64,000 bases of DNA from assembly GCF_014697625.1 (NCBI RefSeq), contig NZ_JACJSG010000007.1:151317-215316 (forward strand), read 5' to 3'. The position numbers and the translations under genes were made by a program. The notes below the pieces were generated by a model, which was not told the DNA's origin, searched no databases, and was given only the letters and a program-made list of their open reading frames with translations. This document shows positions 17,790 through 25,306 of the stretch, piece by piece. Position 1 is the stretch's first letter. Each line of letters opens with the position of its first letter. Origin of the DNA: Anabaena azotica FACHB-119. Lineage in GTDB: Bacteria; Cyanobacteriota; Cyanobacteriia; Cyanobacteriales; Nostocaceae.

Positions 17790-17916
17790 TAGGTAAAACG
17801 ATGTCAAAATCTTTTGGTGTATACGTTTGATGATTTTTTCAGCCTACTTTTTGTCTAAGTCCCATTAAGTAGGGGCGGGTTTACAGATATAGCCGTCGTC
17901 ACATAGGTTAGCTGAT

Positions 17917-18020
17917 ATCTTGCACCTTCTCAATAAGCAGGTGGCTCCCTGCACTCCCCACCCTACGAAATAATAAGTTTTCTAGCCTGTTATTTTGTCA
18001 ATAAGAGAATGGTGCAAGAT
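17917..18020. mobile_element. 104-bp MITE, copy 2 (inverted relative to copy 1)
   Basis: Same element as at 12925-13028 in the opposite orientation, with ATCTTGCACC...GGTGCAAGAT ends. Together the copies bound a 4.9-kb block that holds the sugar permease, the tRNA and the kptA operon. Confidence 0.85.
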
Positions 18021-18099
18021 GTAAGTTAGGGCATTTTCAAAGCTGGAATGGGAGGAATTCACTCAAACTCAAGCAAAGAATGCAGACTTGCTGCATTGA

Positions 18100-18127
18100 C
18101 TACTCCCCGTGCTGAAGCACAGGGATT
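18100..18127 (-). other. Right-end hairpin of a tnpB-type transposon
   Basis: The sequence CTCCCCGTGCTGAAGCACAGGGA just past the tnpB stop forms the short hairpin usual at the right end of IS200/IS605-superfamily elements. In related systems the guide (omega) RNA spans the tnpB 3' end and this region. Confidence 0.55.
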
Positions 18128-19335
18128 CTAAACTGATGCTACGGGGAGGGCTAAAGCCACTCCCCTTCGCGTTTTACAGTTCTTTTCCCAAAGAAAGATC
18201 CTTGGCGGGACGGTCAAAAGCCCCCTAACAACCTTGGCTAAATCAAATACTAAATTTAGCTGTGTCTTTGCTTTAATCAGCATATTTGCACTGGCGTTTA
18301 AATCAGCAGAGATTTTAATACTAGTTGCAGTTACAAACAACCCGCGCATTACTCGTTTTCCACTTGATACCCACCCTTCCGGTTTTTCGCAGAATTTAGG
18401 TATTGTATCACCATCTAAAAACGACGCTTGGCTGGTGTAACTTTCCTCAATTTCCTGAAATTTGATGCTATATAGTTCACATAGCTGTTTAATCCTCTGT
18501 TTTAATCTTGCAGTTGGTATCTGTACAATTTTCTGATTATTTTTTGCTCCTAAATTAATACCATCTTTATTATCTTCATTCCAACCAAAAACAATATTAC
18601 CAATCTTGTATTCTAAACAATGATTGATTACTATTCTGGCGGCTTTATTAACTGCATCACGGATTTGGCGATTACGCTTTTCAGTAATATGTGCAAGCTT
18701 TTTACTCCAAAATCCTTGAGGTTGATTAGTTTTAAGCCTTGCTACTTCTTTGTTGTACCACTGGTTTAAGCTTTTAACTTTGCGACCATCCACAATAAAG
18801 CTTGTTCCTGCGTTAGAAATACAGCTTAACCAGTTATTGATCCCATGATCAATACCTAAAACCAAACTGTAGTCTAAATCTGGTTTTTGCGGTTCTAGCT
18901 TGTAGATAAACTCAGCGTAAAAGCAACCGTTACGGGGAAGTATCCGTAATTCTTTAATTTCTAGATAATCTAAATTACTGGGTAGTGGAATTGTAAATGA
19001 ATCTATCCCGAACCAAGTTTTAACTAGACTACCCAATGGTACACGAATTTGACCATTAACTAATTTTAAAGCTTGTTTAGGATACGAAACTAAGGCTAAT
19101 CCGCCTTTTTTGCGGTAATTAGGTAATCTAGGTTTTTGCTCTATTTTTCCCTCAAAAAAGACTTTTCTAAGTTGCTTAAATGATTGGAATGATTCAGCTA
19201 CAGTAATTAAGGCTTGCTGTGCTGCTTGTGAATATAGAGCTTGATAGTGCTTGTTTTGTTTATATTCGTAAATTAAATCAAATTTGCTTACTATCTTGCC
19301 AGTTTTTAGAAATAGCTGTCTTGCTAAGTATATTG
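18128..19335 (-). pseudogene. TnpB remnant (RNA-guided nuclease family), N-terminus missing
   Basis: The frame is open to a stop at 19370, but TnpB homology begins near 19333 without a start codon. Recognisable parts are K-H-Y-Q-A-L-Y-S-Q-A-A-Q-Q, the Y-P-K-Q-A-L-K-L and F-G-I-D-S segment, RuvC-I G-I-D-H-G, the S-Y-T-S-Q-A-S-F-L-D signature, and RuvC-III S-A-D-L-N-A-S-A-N. Where the RuvC-II glutamate is expected the protein reads F-G-W-N-E, a pattern common in this cyanobacterial subfamily. No C-x-x-C zinc pairs are present. The right-end hairpin is retained. The N-terminus was replaced by another transposon, so it is probably inactive unless a TTG at 19036 is used. Confidence 0.8.
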
Positions 19336-20226
19336 AGATAGTGTCAACATTTGACGCACTGACTTTGACCTAATTCTTCGCTTTGCCTTCTTGGACATTT
19401 GTGATGTTTCAAAAGTTGGCAGCAGAATAATGTCAAAGTTATCAACCAAAAATCGAGCGGTTTTCTTGTGCAGTTCGTCTACAAGGTTTTTAATTTTACC
19501 TCGTAGTCTACTAGCAGCAAACTTTAATCTTCTTTTGGATTTGCACTTAGCTTTGGCAATTTTAGAAATCAACTTATCTAATCGAAAACAAAGTTTTTGA
19601 ATTTGAATATTAGCTGAAGTTCCAATTTCACCAAAGCTAAACTCTGAAAAGAAGGTGATAAATGTTCTGATACCGGGGTCAAGTGCCACAACAAGTCCTT
19701 GGTTATCGTATTGTTGTCGTGACACATCCTCTGGCACTGTCAAATAGTAGTCGCCATAGGCTTTTACTAATCGGCAGTCACCAAAGCTTTGAGGCAAGGA
19801 TTCTTTAAGTATTACCTCACCTAAAATACTGTAGTAAATTCCTTTGTCTGACACCGCAGATTTAGGAATATAGCAAGACTGAATCGGGTCTTTTCTAGAC
19901 CTAAATTTCACCTTACTAATACCACCACCATTCTGAAATTTTTTCTTAGCATTACTAACAGCTTTGCAAGCGTCCTTAATAGCAATTGACTTAATTTGAT
20001 AGGGTACTGATTTACAAAAACCAGGTAGTCCATTCAATATGTCTGTTTTGATTGCTTTCCAGTTTGCTTTAATAGTTGAATCTTGCAGTAGCTTAACTGT
20101 GGTGTTGTAGACAAACCTAGAAACACCAAACCACTGTTTAATCGTTTGCTTTTGAGTTGCTGTTAGGAATATCCGGATCTTCCTTGATTTTTTTACTGTA
20201 TTTTCGCAAGTACTGCATCCTACAAG
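19324..20226 (-). pseudogene. IS607-family TnpB, C-terminally truncated
   Basis: TnpB homology starts around 20220 (G-C-S-T-C then K-K-S-R-K-I-R-I) and overlaps the end of the tnpA frame, as is usual in IS607. RuvC-I (V-A-L-D-P-G) and the RuvC-II glutamate (L-L-P-T-F-E-T) are present. The protein ends abruptly at M-L-T-L-S-Q-Y-T; the zinc-finger region and the third catalytic aspartate are missing. The break lies near 19333, where a different tnpB begins in another frame. No ATG, GTG or TTG is well placed for a start, so the start is uncertain. It should be inactive as a nuclease. Confidence 0.8.
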
Positions 20227-20731
20227 AGAAGATATGGAGGATGGAGAGAAGATCCGAGGTAAGTTCTGATTCGGGACAGTGTACAGTTTGCCCTTGAACC
20301 ACGATTTGTCCACCGTTCTGCTCGACCATGTACTCAATGAGTTCAAATCCAAATCGGCACAGTCGGTCACGACAGGCAACAACAAGCGTGAGCTTATCTC
20401 CCTTGCTAAGTCTGTCCAGTAAGGTTTGCAGTCCTTTACGCTTAAAGTTGATTCCGCTACCGATATCTTTGATGATTTCGGCTTCTGGGTAGAGTGATTG
20501 CATATCAGCAATTTGTCTACCAAAGTCGTCTCGTTGTTTGGCTGAACTAACTCGGCAGTAACAAACAAGGGAGCGATCTGTTGCACCGCGAAGGTAGGAC
20601 TCGACATTGAATAGTCGTTGTCCCGCTTCGTTTTTGATGCTCTCGATTTTCCCATTATCGGCGTACTTCCTTAGTGTGTTTGGGTGCAGTCCAAGTTTTT
20701 TAACTGCTTCTCGTGGTGGTACATAAACCAT
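20138..20731 (-). CDS. tnpA: IS607-family serine recombinase TnpA
   Basis: A 197-residue transposase. A MerR-like helix-turn-helix stands at the N-terminus (P-P-R-E-A-V-K-K-L-G-L-H-P-N-T-L-R-K-Y-A), followed by a serine-recombinase domain with Y-C-R-V-S (catalytic Ser62) and a D-R-L-C-R-F segment. The ATG at 20731 is preferred because it follows GGTGGG and because the HTH normally begins about five residues in; an upstream TTG (20767) would add 12. The protein seems intact and ends in a lysine-rich tail that overlaps the tnpB start. IS607 inserts without target duplication. Confidence 0.9.
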   Translation of the reverse strand: MVYVPPREAVKKLGLHPNTLRKYADNGKIESIKNEAGQRLFNVESYLRGATDRSLVCYCRVSSAKQRDDFGRQIADMQSLYPEAEIIKDIGSGINFKRKGLQTLLDRLSKGDKLTLVVACRDRLCRFGFELIEYMVEQNGGQIVVQGQTVHCPESELTSDLLSILHIFSCRMQYLRKYSKKIKEDPDIPNSNSKAND

Positions 20732-20785
20732 CCCACCATGTGAGCATTTGCGAGTTAATGTAATCAATTGTTAGCAAATTTTTAG

Positions 20786-20977
20786 CTAATGACTAACCTC
20801 CCTTTGTGGGAGTTGGGAAGTCATGGGTTGTTGATTATTGGGGACATCGGTTGAATAGTGTCCAATCACAAACACAGGTAGGGTTAAAGTTACCAATGCG
20901 ATTATTGTTCCCACAATATCTGCCAAACGATGGGAGTACGTATCGGAAGGACTGGCAGCCTGGCTATCTGAGTTCAT
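20786..20977 (-). CDS. Small hypothetical membrane protein
   Basis: A 63-residue frame from ATG 20977 (or 70 residues from a GTG at 20998, which has an AGAG just upstream). A single hydrophobic helix (D-I-V-G-T-I-I-A-L-V-T-L-T-L-P-V-F-V-I-G) is preceded by a serine-rich stretch and followed by a short polar tail. The composition is protein-like and no better frame exists. I do not recognise a family. It lies immediately upstream of the IS607 remnant, on the same strand. Confidence 0.45.
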   Translation of the reverse strand: MNSDSQAASPSDTYSHRLADIVGTIIALVTLTLPVFVIGHYSTDVPNNQQPMTSQLPQREVSH

Positions 20978-20998
20978 ACAAAGTTTAGAGTCAATCAC

Positions 20999-21740
20999 GT
21001 CTCTTGATAAGTTTGCTCTCTTGGGGAGAGTCTCTATAGTATTTTAGCTATTTTTTACTGTCAAATGTGTAGCCGTTAAAAACATCAGCCAATTTGGCGC
21101 TTATCATAATTGTCGTTTTTTACTTGCTATTTTTGACACAAAGTTGATGATTAACATTTCCTAATGATTCTAGTGACTGATTTGTTATGATTCCTAGATA
21201 TAATCCGTTGTCATTGGGTTAATCTTTGGTTAAGGAACCATGATAGAAAGTGTTTTATCTGATATTTATACATATTAATTATTAACCTTAATACTCAAAG
21301 GTTGCCAATATTGTAACATCTCGAAATAGTTTATTTCATGTCTGTCTGGCGATTTCTCTTATAAGGAATATTGAGTAAAATACGAAATACTACTGAAGAT
21401 ATAAAGTTAGTTTTCCGGCTCAAAGCAATACAGAACCAAAGATGTAGGAGAATATAACCAATTGATCAGACATTATTGGCATTATTTATATTGATAATTG
21501 GAAGAAATACAGATAAATTTATGAATATTACTAGCACTTGTTTGGCGATCGCATTTTCTTCACTGTTGGCGATCGCACCACTAGAATTTTCTACGATAGT
21601 AATAATTAACAACAGATACTGAATAAATGCAGACTTGTCAATCTGCATAAAGATAGATTATTAACTATCGAGTCTTGACGGTTGACTGTACAGACGCGAT
21701 TAATCGCGTCTCTACTTACCAATGACCAATGACTAATAAC
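20999..21740. other. Gene-free AT-rich span
   Basis: About 740 bp without a supportable gene. It is AT-rich with a few HIP1-like octamers (around 21545 and 21570). A dispersed palindrome, GTACAGACGCGATTAATCGCGTCTCTAC, lies at 21688-21715. Confidence 0.5.
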
Positions 21741-21773
21741 TAAAAAAACCGCCACTAGGATAGGGCGGTCTGG
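21741..21773 (-). terminator. Rho-independent terminator on the minus strand
   Basis: Read on the minus strand, GACCGCC-CTATCCTAGT-GGCGGT is followed by seven T residues: a classic intrinsic terminator. It lies about 215 nt past the DUF362 stop. It could end that transcript or a separate small RNA encoded between 21780 and 21980, where no convincing protein frame is found. Confidence 0.75.
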
Positions 21774-21986
21774 TTAAGCAATCGGAGGGTAATCTATAGC
21801 CTAAGCTGCTAATTGAGATGTTGCTGTAGCAGGCTTTGCAGTTGTTTCTGCTCAAAAGCTCAGGATAAACTAAGCTGTCGCGCATTTAATACCAAATAGC
21901 AGGGGACTCTTGACAGAGTTAAAACTCTTTTGCTGTCTAAGTTTTTCATTTCCTCATGCCCTAACTGTCTTGGCTATTGCTATAAC

Positions 21987-22958
21987 TTACTGCCTACCGT
22001 AAGCGCTCATGGGTTCCTTGATAAATCGGATATAAAAATGTTTAAACGTGGATTTGATGACACGAGGCATAGCGAAATCGATGGGCATCAACTTGTCTGG
22101 AAGTTGCCAATCATCAATTTTTAATAAATCAGGATGTAAGTTAGGAAACTCGATATCTGCAAGTTCTGGACAAACGCCTAGTCTTTGAGATGCAGCAACG
22201 GTAGGCACTTGATGGGGTGGGACGTTGAGAATTTCTACCATTGCCCTATCTAGTGCGAATACATCCGATGCTGCTGCCAATATACCCAAGGGACGAGGTT
22301 CACCGCCACTGGGGCCATTACCTTCGTGACCAATGATCCCATCTAAAATAGTTAAGTCTGGATTAATGGCCCTAGCAGTTTCTACTAACATTTCCCCAAA
22401 TCGGTTAGCATCTTTGCCTGCTTCCATATGCCACCATGCTTTCATTTTCCCAGGAACGCAACCAAAGAGATTTTTCACCCCAAGAGTTAAAGTTAACTGC
22501 ATATGGGATTTAACTTTTGGTAAGTTAATGATCACATCTGCTTCTATGGCTTCTTTACTTAGCAGTAGGTGATTGAAGTTTTCACTCACAGTTTGATAAC
22601 GTTTGCCGTGAAAATCGATGATTGGCAGATTGAGTTCTTGAATAAGCGATTGATAACCATTGGCTATTGCTACACCTTTGGCACTACCAAAAGCTGGACT
22701 ATCCCCCAAAAAAGGCTGTCCGCCTGCGTCAATGACCATTTGGGCTACTGCATAGACTAGTTCGGCACGGGTGGTACATTCCTTAGTTGGGCGTGATCCT
22801 GTAAGTAAATTAGGCTTAAGTAAAACACGCTGTCCTGGTTTGACAAAAGCAGCCATCCCTCCAAGAGGTTCTAGCAAGGTAGCAAGAGATTCCCGCAAAG
22901 CTTCCCGTTGGTAGGAAGTAGCTCGGATGAGGCTGACAGATGGTTTTTGAGTCTGCAT
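21987..22958 (-). CDS. DUF362 domain-containing protein
   Basis: A 323-residue cytosolic protein. The family pattern is clear: V-K-P-N-L-L near residue 50, G-D-S-P-A-F-G near 87, N-L-P-K-V-K-S-H-M near 146, and G-V-K-N-L-F-G-C-V-P-G-K near 160, followed by L-D-G-I-I-G-H-E-G-N-G-P. DUF362 proteins are often annotated as iron-sulfur or uncharacterised; this one lacks an obvious ferredoxin-type cysteine cluster. The biochemical role is unknown. It is transcribed alone, with a strong terminator downstream. Confidence 0.88.
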   Translation of the reverse strand: MQTQKPSVSLIRATSYQREALRESLATLLEPLGGMAAFVKPGQRVLLKPNLLTGSRPTKECTTRAELVYAVAQMVIDAGGQPFLGDSPAFGSAKGVAIANGYQSLIQELNLPIIDFHGKRYQTVSENFNHLLLSKEAIEADVIINLPKVKSHMQLTLTLGVKNLFGCVPGKMKAWWHMEAGKDANRFGEMLVETARAINPDLTILDGIIGHEGNGPSGGEPRPLGILAAASDVFALDRAMVEILNVPPHQVPTVAASQRLGVCPELADIEFPNLHPDLLKIDDWQLPDKLMPIDFAMPRVIKSTFKHFYIRFIKEPMSAYGRQ

Positions 22959-22991
22959 GAGTAAGATTACTAGTGATGAAAATGAGCTTAA

Positions 22992-23026
22992 ATCAGTTAT
23001 CAGTTATCAGTTATCAGTCAGCTAGG
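22992..23026. repeat. Heptamer repeats (CAGTTAT)
   Basis: AATCAGTTATCAGTTATCAGTTATCAGTCAG, next to a dispersed 63-bp repeat. Further GTTGACT copies lie at about 23100-23117. Confidence 0.7.
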
Positions 23027-23089
23027 GCGTATGGTGGGGGATAAACAAGCGCCTTTCTAAGCCTTCCAAGCATTGGTGCGGTGTTTCAC
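23027..23089. repeat. Dispersed 63-bp repeat, copy 1
   Basis: A 63-bp sequence starting GCGTATGGTGGGGGAT and ending GGTGTTTCAC. An inverted copy of the same length lies at 48511-48573. Both are intergenic and lie beside CAGTTAT-type heptamers, so the repeat and the heptamers may be parts of one larger unit. Confidence 0.7.
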
Positions 23090-23217
23090 CAATGTACTTA
23101 ACTGTTGACTGTTGACTGTTAAAACTATTTTCTATCTTTTATCCGATATGGGGGAGTGGGGGGAGATGGGGGAGTAACCCACCCCTAGCCCCTCCCAAGA
23201 GGGGAAAAAGGAGTAGG

Positions 23218-23318
23218 CGATAATAACTGTCACCTGTTACCTGTCACCTGTTACCTGTCACCTATCACCTGTTACCTGTCACCTGTTACCTGTCACCTAT
23301 CACCTGTTACCTGTCACC
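23218..23318. repeat. Long heptamer array (ACCTGTC/ACCTGTT)
   Basis: More than ten tandem ACCTGT(C/T) heptamers. The array overlaps the 3' end of the DUF1802 gene, so that its last codons (V-T-G-N-R) and stop are made of repeat sequence. Confidence 0.8.
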
Positions 23319-23884
23319 TTAATTTCTTCTACAATCTGCCTATAGTCAGAGTTAGATAAAACTGGTTGGGAGTTTTGTAGTTGGATGGGTGAGGTGATAT
23401 CAATCCATGATTTGCAACCGCCATATTCTGCATTATAGGGAATTTCTTGGACTTGGGGTAGTTTGTAAGCCCGCAGGAGGAGAATGAATATTGGTTGTTT
23501 TGGTTTCCACTTTAAGCGATCGCTAATAAAATTATCGTTCCAAATGTGGAAAGGTAGTAAGCCTTTGACAATTTCCTCGTCGGAGATTGGTAGAATATCG
23601 GTGATCTGCGCCCAACTGCCAATGCGGACTGTTTCTGGATGCCAACCAGATGGTACTGGCTGTACAAGATTTGCATATTCAGCCTTGAGTAAGGAAGGCT
23701 GTTGATGTTCATAAGTGGGATAAAGCAAAACCTGCTCTTGCGCTACTTGGAAGCGTCCGTTTTTTTCATGGATACCGCCTTTGCGTAGCAACATAATTGT
23801 TTTGCCAGTTTCTAAGGCATTGATTGCAACTGCCCATTCTTTGAGTGTATGCACTGTTTGAGTTAATTCTGTCAGCATCGGCAT
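23300..23884 (-). CDS. DUF1802 family protein
   Basis: A 194-residue cytosolic protein. Family features are the early L-K-E-W-A-V-A-I-N-A-L segment, then M-L-L-R-K-G-G-I-H-E with F-x-L/V-x-x-x-x-x-L-L-Y-P-T-Y-E-H-Q, a P-F-H-I-W motif, and a late Y-x-G-C-K-S-W-I-D segment. The function is not known. The last few residues are encoded by a heptamer repeat array, which looks like repeat expansion into the gene end. It is divergent from the aldo/keto reductase, 77 bp away. Confidence 0.85.
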   Translation of the reverse strand: MPMLTELTQTVHTLKEWAVAINALETGKTIMLLRKGGIHEKNGRFQVAQEQVLLYPTYEHQQPSLLKAEYANLVQPVPSGWHPETVRIGSWAQITDILPISDEEIVKGLLPFHIWNDNFISDRLKWKPKQPIFILLLRAYKLPQVQEIPYNAEYGGCKSWIDITSPIQLQNSQPVLSNSDYRQIVEEIKVTGNR

Positions 23885-23961
23885 CTACTGGAACTCTGAT
23901 TTAATTTGAAGGTAACACTGTTAACGTATGAAACTATCCAGGGAAGTGAATTAGAGAACTT

Positions 23962-24921
23962 ATGGAAAAGCGAACACTAGGGACATCTGATGTCAAAATC
24001 TCACCCATTCTCATGGGAACTTGGCAAGCTGGGAAGAAAATGTGGGTGGGAATTGAAGATGCTGATTCAATTAAAGCCATCCGTGCCGCAATTGAAGCAG
24101 GGATCACTACAATTGACACAGCCGAAGTCTATGGTGAAGGACATTCTGAGAGGATTGTAGCTGAGGCTTTATCTGATGTGCGTGAGCAGGTAGAGTATGC
24201 AACTAAGGTTTTCGCCAACCATCTCAAGTATGATCAAGTGATTGCAGCTTGCGATCGCTCTCTCAAAAACTTGAATACAGATTACATTGATTTATATCAA
24301 ATTCATTGGCCGGCTGGTGCTTTCAATAGTGAGCCAGTACCAATTGAGGAAACTATGAGCGCTCTCAATCATCTTAAACAGCAAGGAAAAATTCGCGCCA
24401 TTGGTGTTTCCAACTTTTCCCGCGCCCAACTACAAGAAGCCTCACAATATGGCAGAATTGACAGCCTACAGCCTCCCTACTCTTTATTTTGGCGGCAAGT
24501 AGAAAAGGATGCAGCACCTTACTGTGTGGAAAATCAGATATCCATCCTAGCTTACTCGCCCCTAGCCCAAGGGTTACTAACAGGTAAATTTACTCGCGGA
24601 CAACAATTTGACTCAGCAGACAACCGCGCTAAAAATAAACTGTTTCAAGGAGAGAATTTTGAACGCGCTCAACAAGCTCTAGATAAACTGCGTCCCATCG
24701 CCGAACGCCATAATGCTACTTTAGCGCAGCTGGCATTAGCTTGGTTAATCGCCCAACCGCAAACAAATGCGATCGCCGGGGCGCGTTATCCTGAACAAGC
24801 CAAAGATAACGCCCAAGCTGGCAATATTCAACTATCTGCTGAGGAGATTAGCGAAATTGATGCGATCGGTCGTATTGTCACCGACCATCTTGATGATAGT
24901 CCTGTGATGTGGAATTGGTGA
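23962..24921 (+). CDS. Aldo/keto reductase
   Basis: A 319-residue NADPH-dependent oxidoreductase with a TIM-barrel fold. The catalytic tetrad is complete: Asp52 and Tyr57 (in I-D-T-A-E-V-Y-G), Lys82 (Y-A-T-K-V-F) and His115 (Q-I-H-W-P). It also shows G-V-S-N-F (about 151-155) and, near the end, P-Q-T-N-A-I-A-G-A-R for binding the NADP phosphate. The physiological carbonyl substrate cannot be told. It is cytosolic and is the only gene in its transcription unit; heptamer repeats follow the stop codon. Confidence 0.92.
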   Translation: MEKRTLGTSDVKISPILMGTWQAGKKMWVGIEDADSIKAIRAAIEAGITTIDTAEVYGEGHSERIVAEALSDVREQVEYATKVFANHLKYDQVIAACDRSLKNLNTDYIDLYQIHWPAGAFNSEPVPIEETMSALNHLKQQGKIRAIGVSNFSRAQLQEASQYGRIDSLQPPYSLFWRQVEKDAAPYCVENQISILAYSPLAQGLLTGKFTRGQQFDSADNRAKNKLFQGENFERAQQALDKLRPIAERHNATLAQLALAWLIAQPQTNAIAGARYPEQAKDNAQAGNIQLSAEEISEIDAIGRIVTDHLDDSPVMWNW

Positions 24922-25027
24922 AAAACAGGTGACAGGTGACAGTTATTATCCCCTACTCCTTTTTCCCCTCCTCTTAGGGGCTAGGGGTCGGTTACTCCCT
25001 TATCTCCCCCAGTAGTAGCTACGCCAG

Positions 25028-25092
25028 TAGGTTGTGTTACGGCTATGAAAGGATTTGAGCATTTGAAAGAGTAGGAATTAGCCGTAACGCAG
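25028..25092. mobile_element. MITE-like element, GTTACGGCTA family, copy 1
   Basis: A 65-bp element with inverted ends GTGTTACGGCTA and TAGCCGTAACGC and the internal AAGGATTTGAGC. A second copy lies at 41472-41538. Noncoding. Confidence 0.65.
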
Positions 25093-25225
25093 CGTATTGA
25101 CAATTTGCTGTAAAGCCTTTGCTGCATCTGCCTCAATGATTCCTTCTTCCTGATATCTTGGGATGCGATCGCCTGTAAATAGCTGCATTCTCCTTGCTGG
25201 GTAATCAAGTATCAACTAGCTAAAG

Positions 25226-25253
25226 ATTAGACTTATGGCTAATTGCTTTGATG
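25226..25253 (+). repeat. 28-bp direct repeat, left boundary of the toxin island
   Basis: ATTAGACTTATGGCTAATTG plus CTTTGATG. A copy with three differences is at 34488-34515, directly after the last island gene. Both contain the inverted arms ATTAG and CTAAT. Confidence 0.6.
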
Positions 25254-25306
25254 CTTGTAAAGGCAGTATTTTAGGTGTCTACTGCTTGGGCATCAGGGTA
25301 ATTATT

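Noticed and set aside
21466..21648. 60-residue minus-strand frame in the AT-rich span
   Set aside because: It has low-complexity Ile/Asn-rich composition with no start signal; noncoding is more likely.
23218..23330. Heptamer arrays as CRISPR-like repeats
   Set aside because: The units are 7 bp, contiguous and without spacers; they are short tandem repeats.
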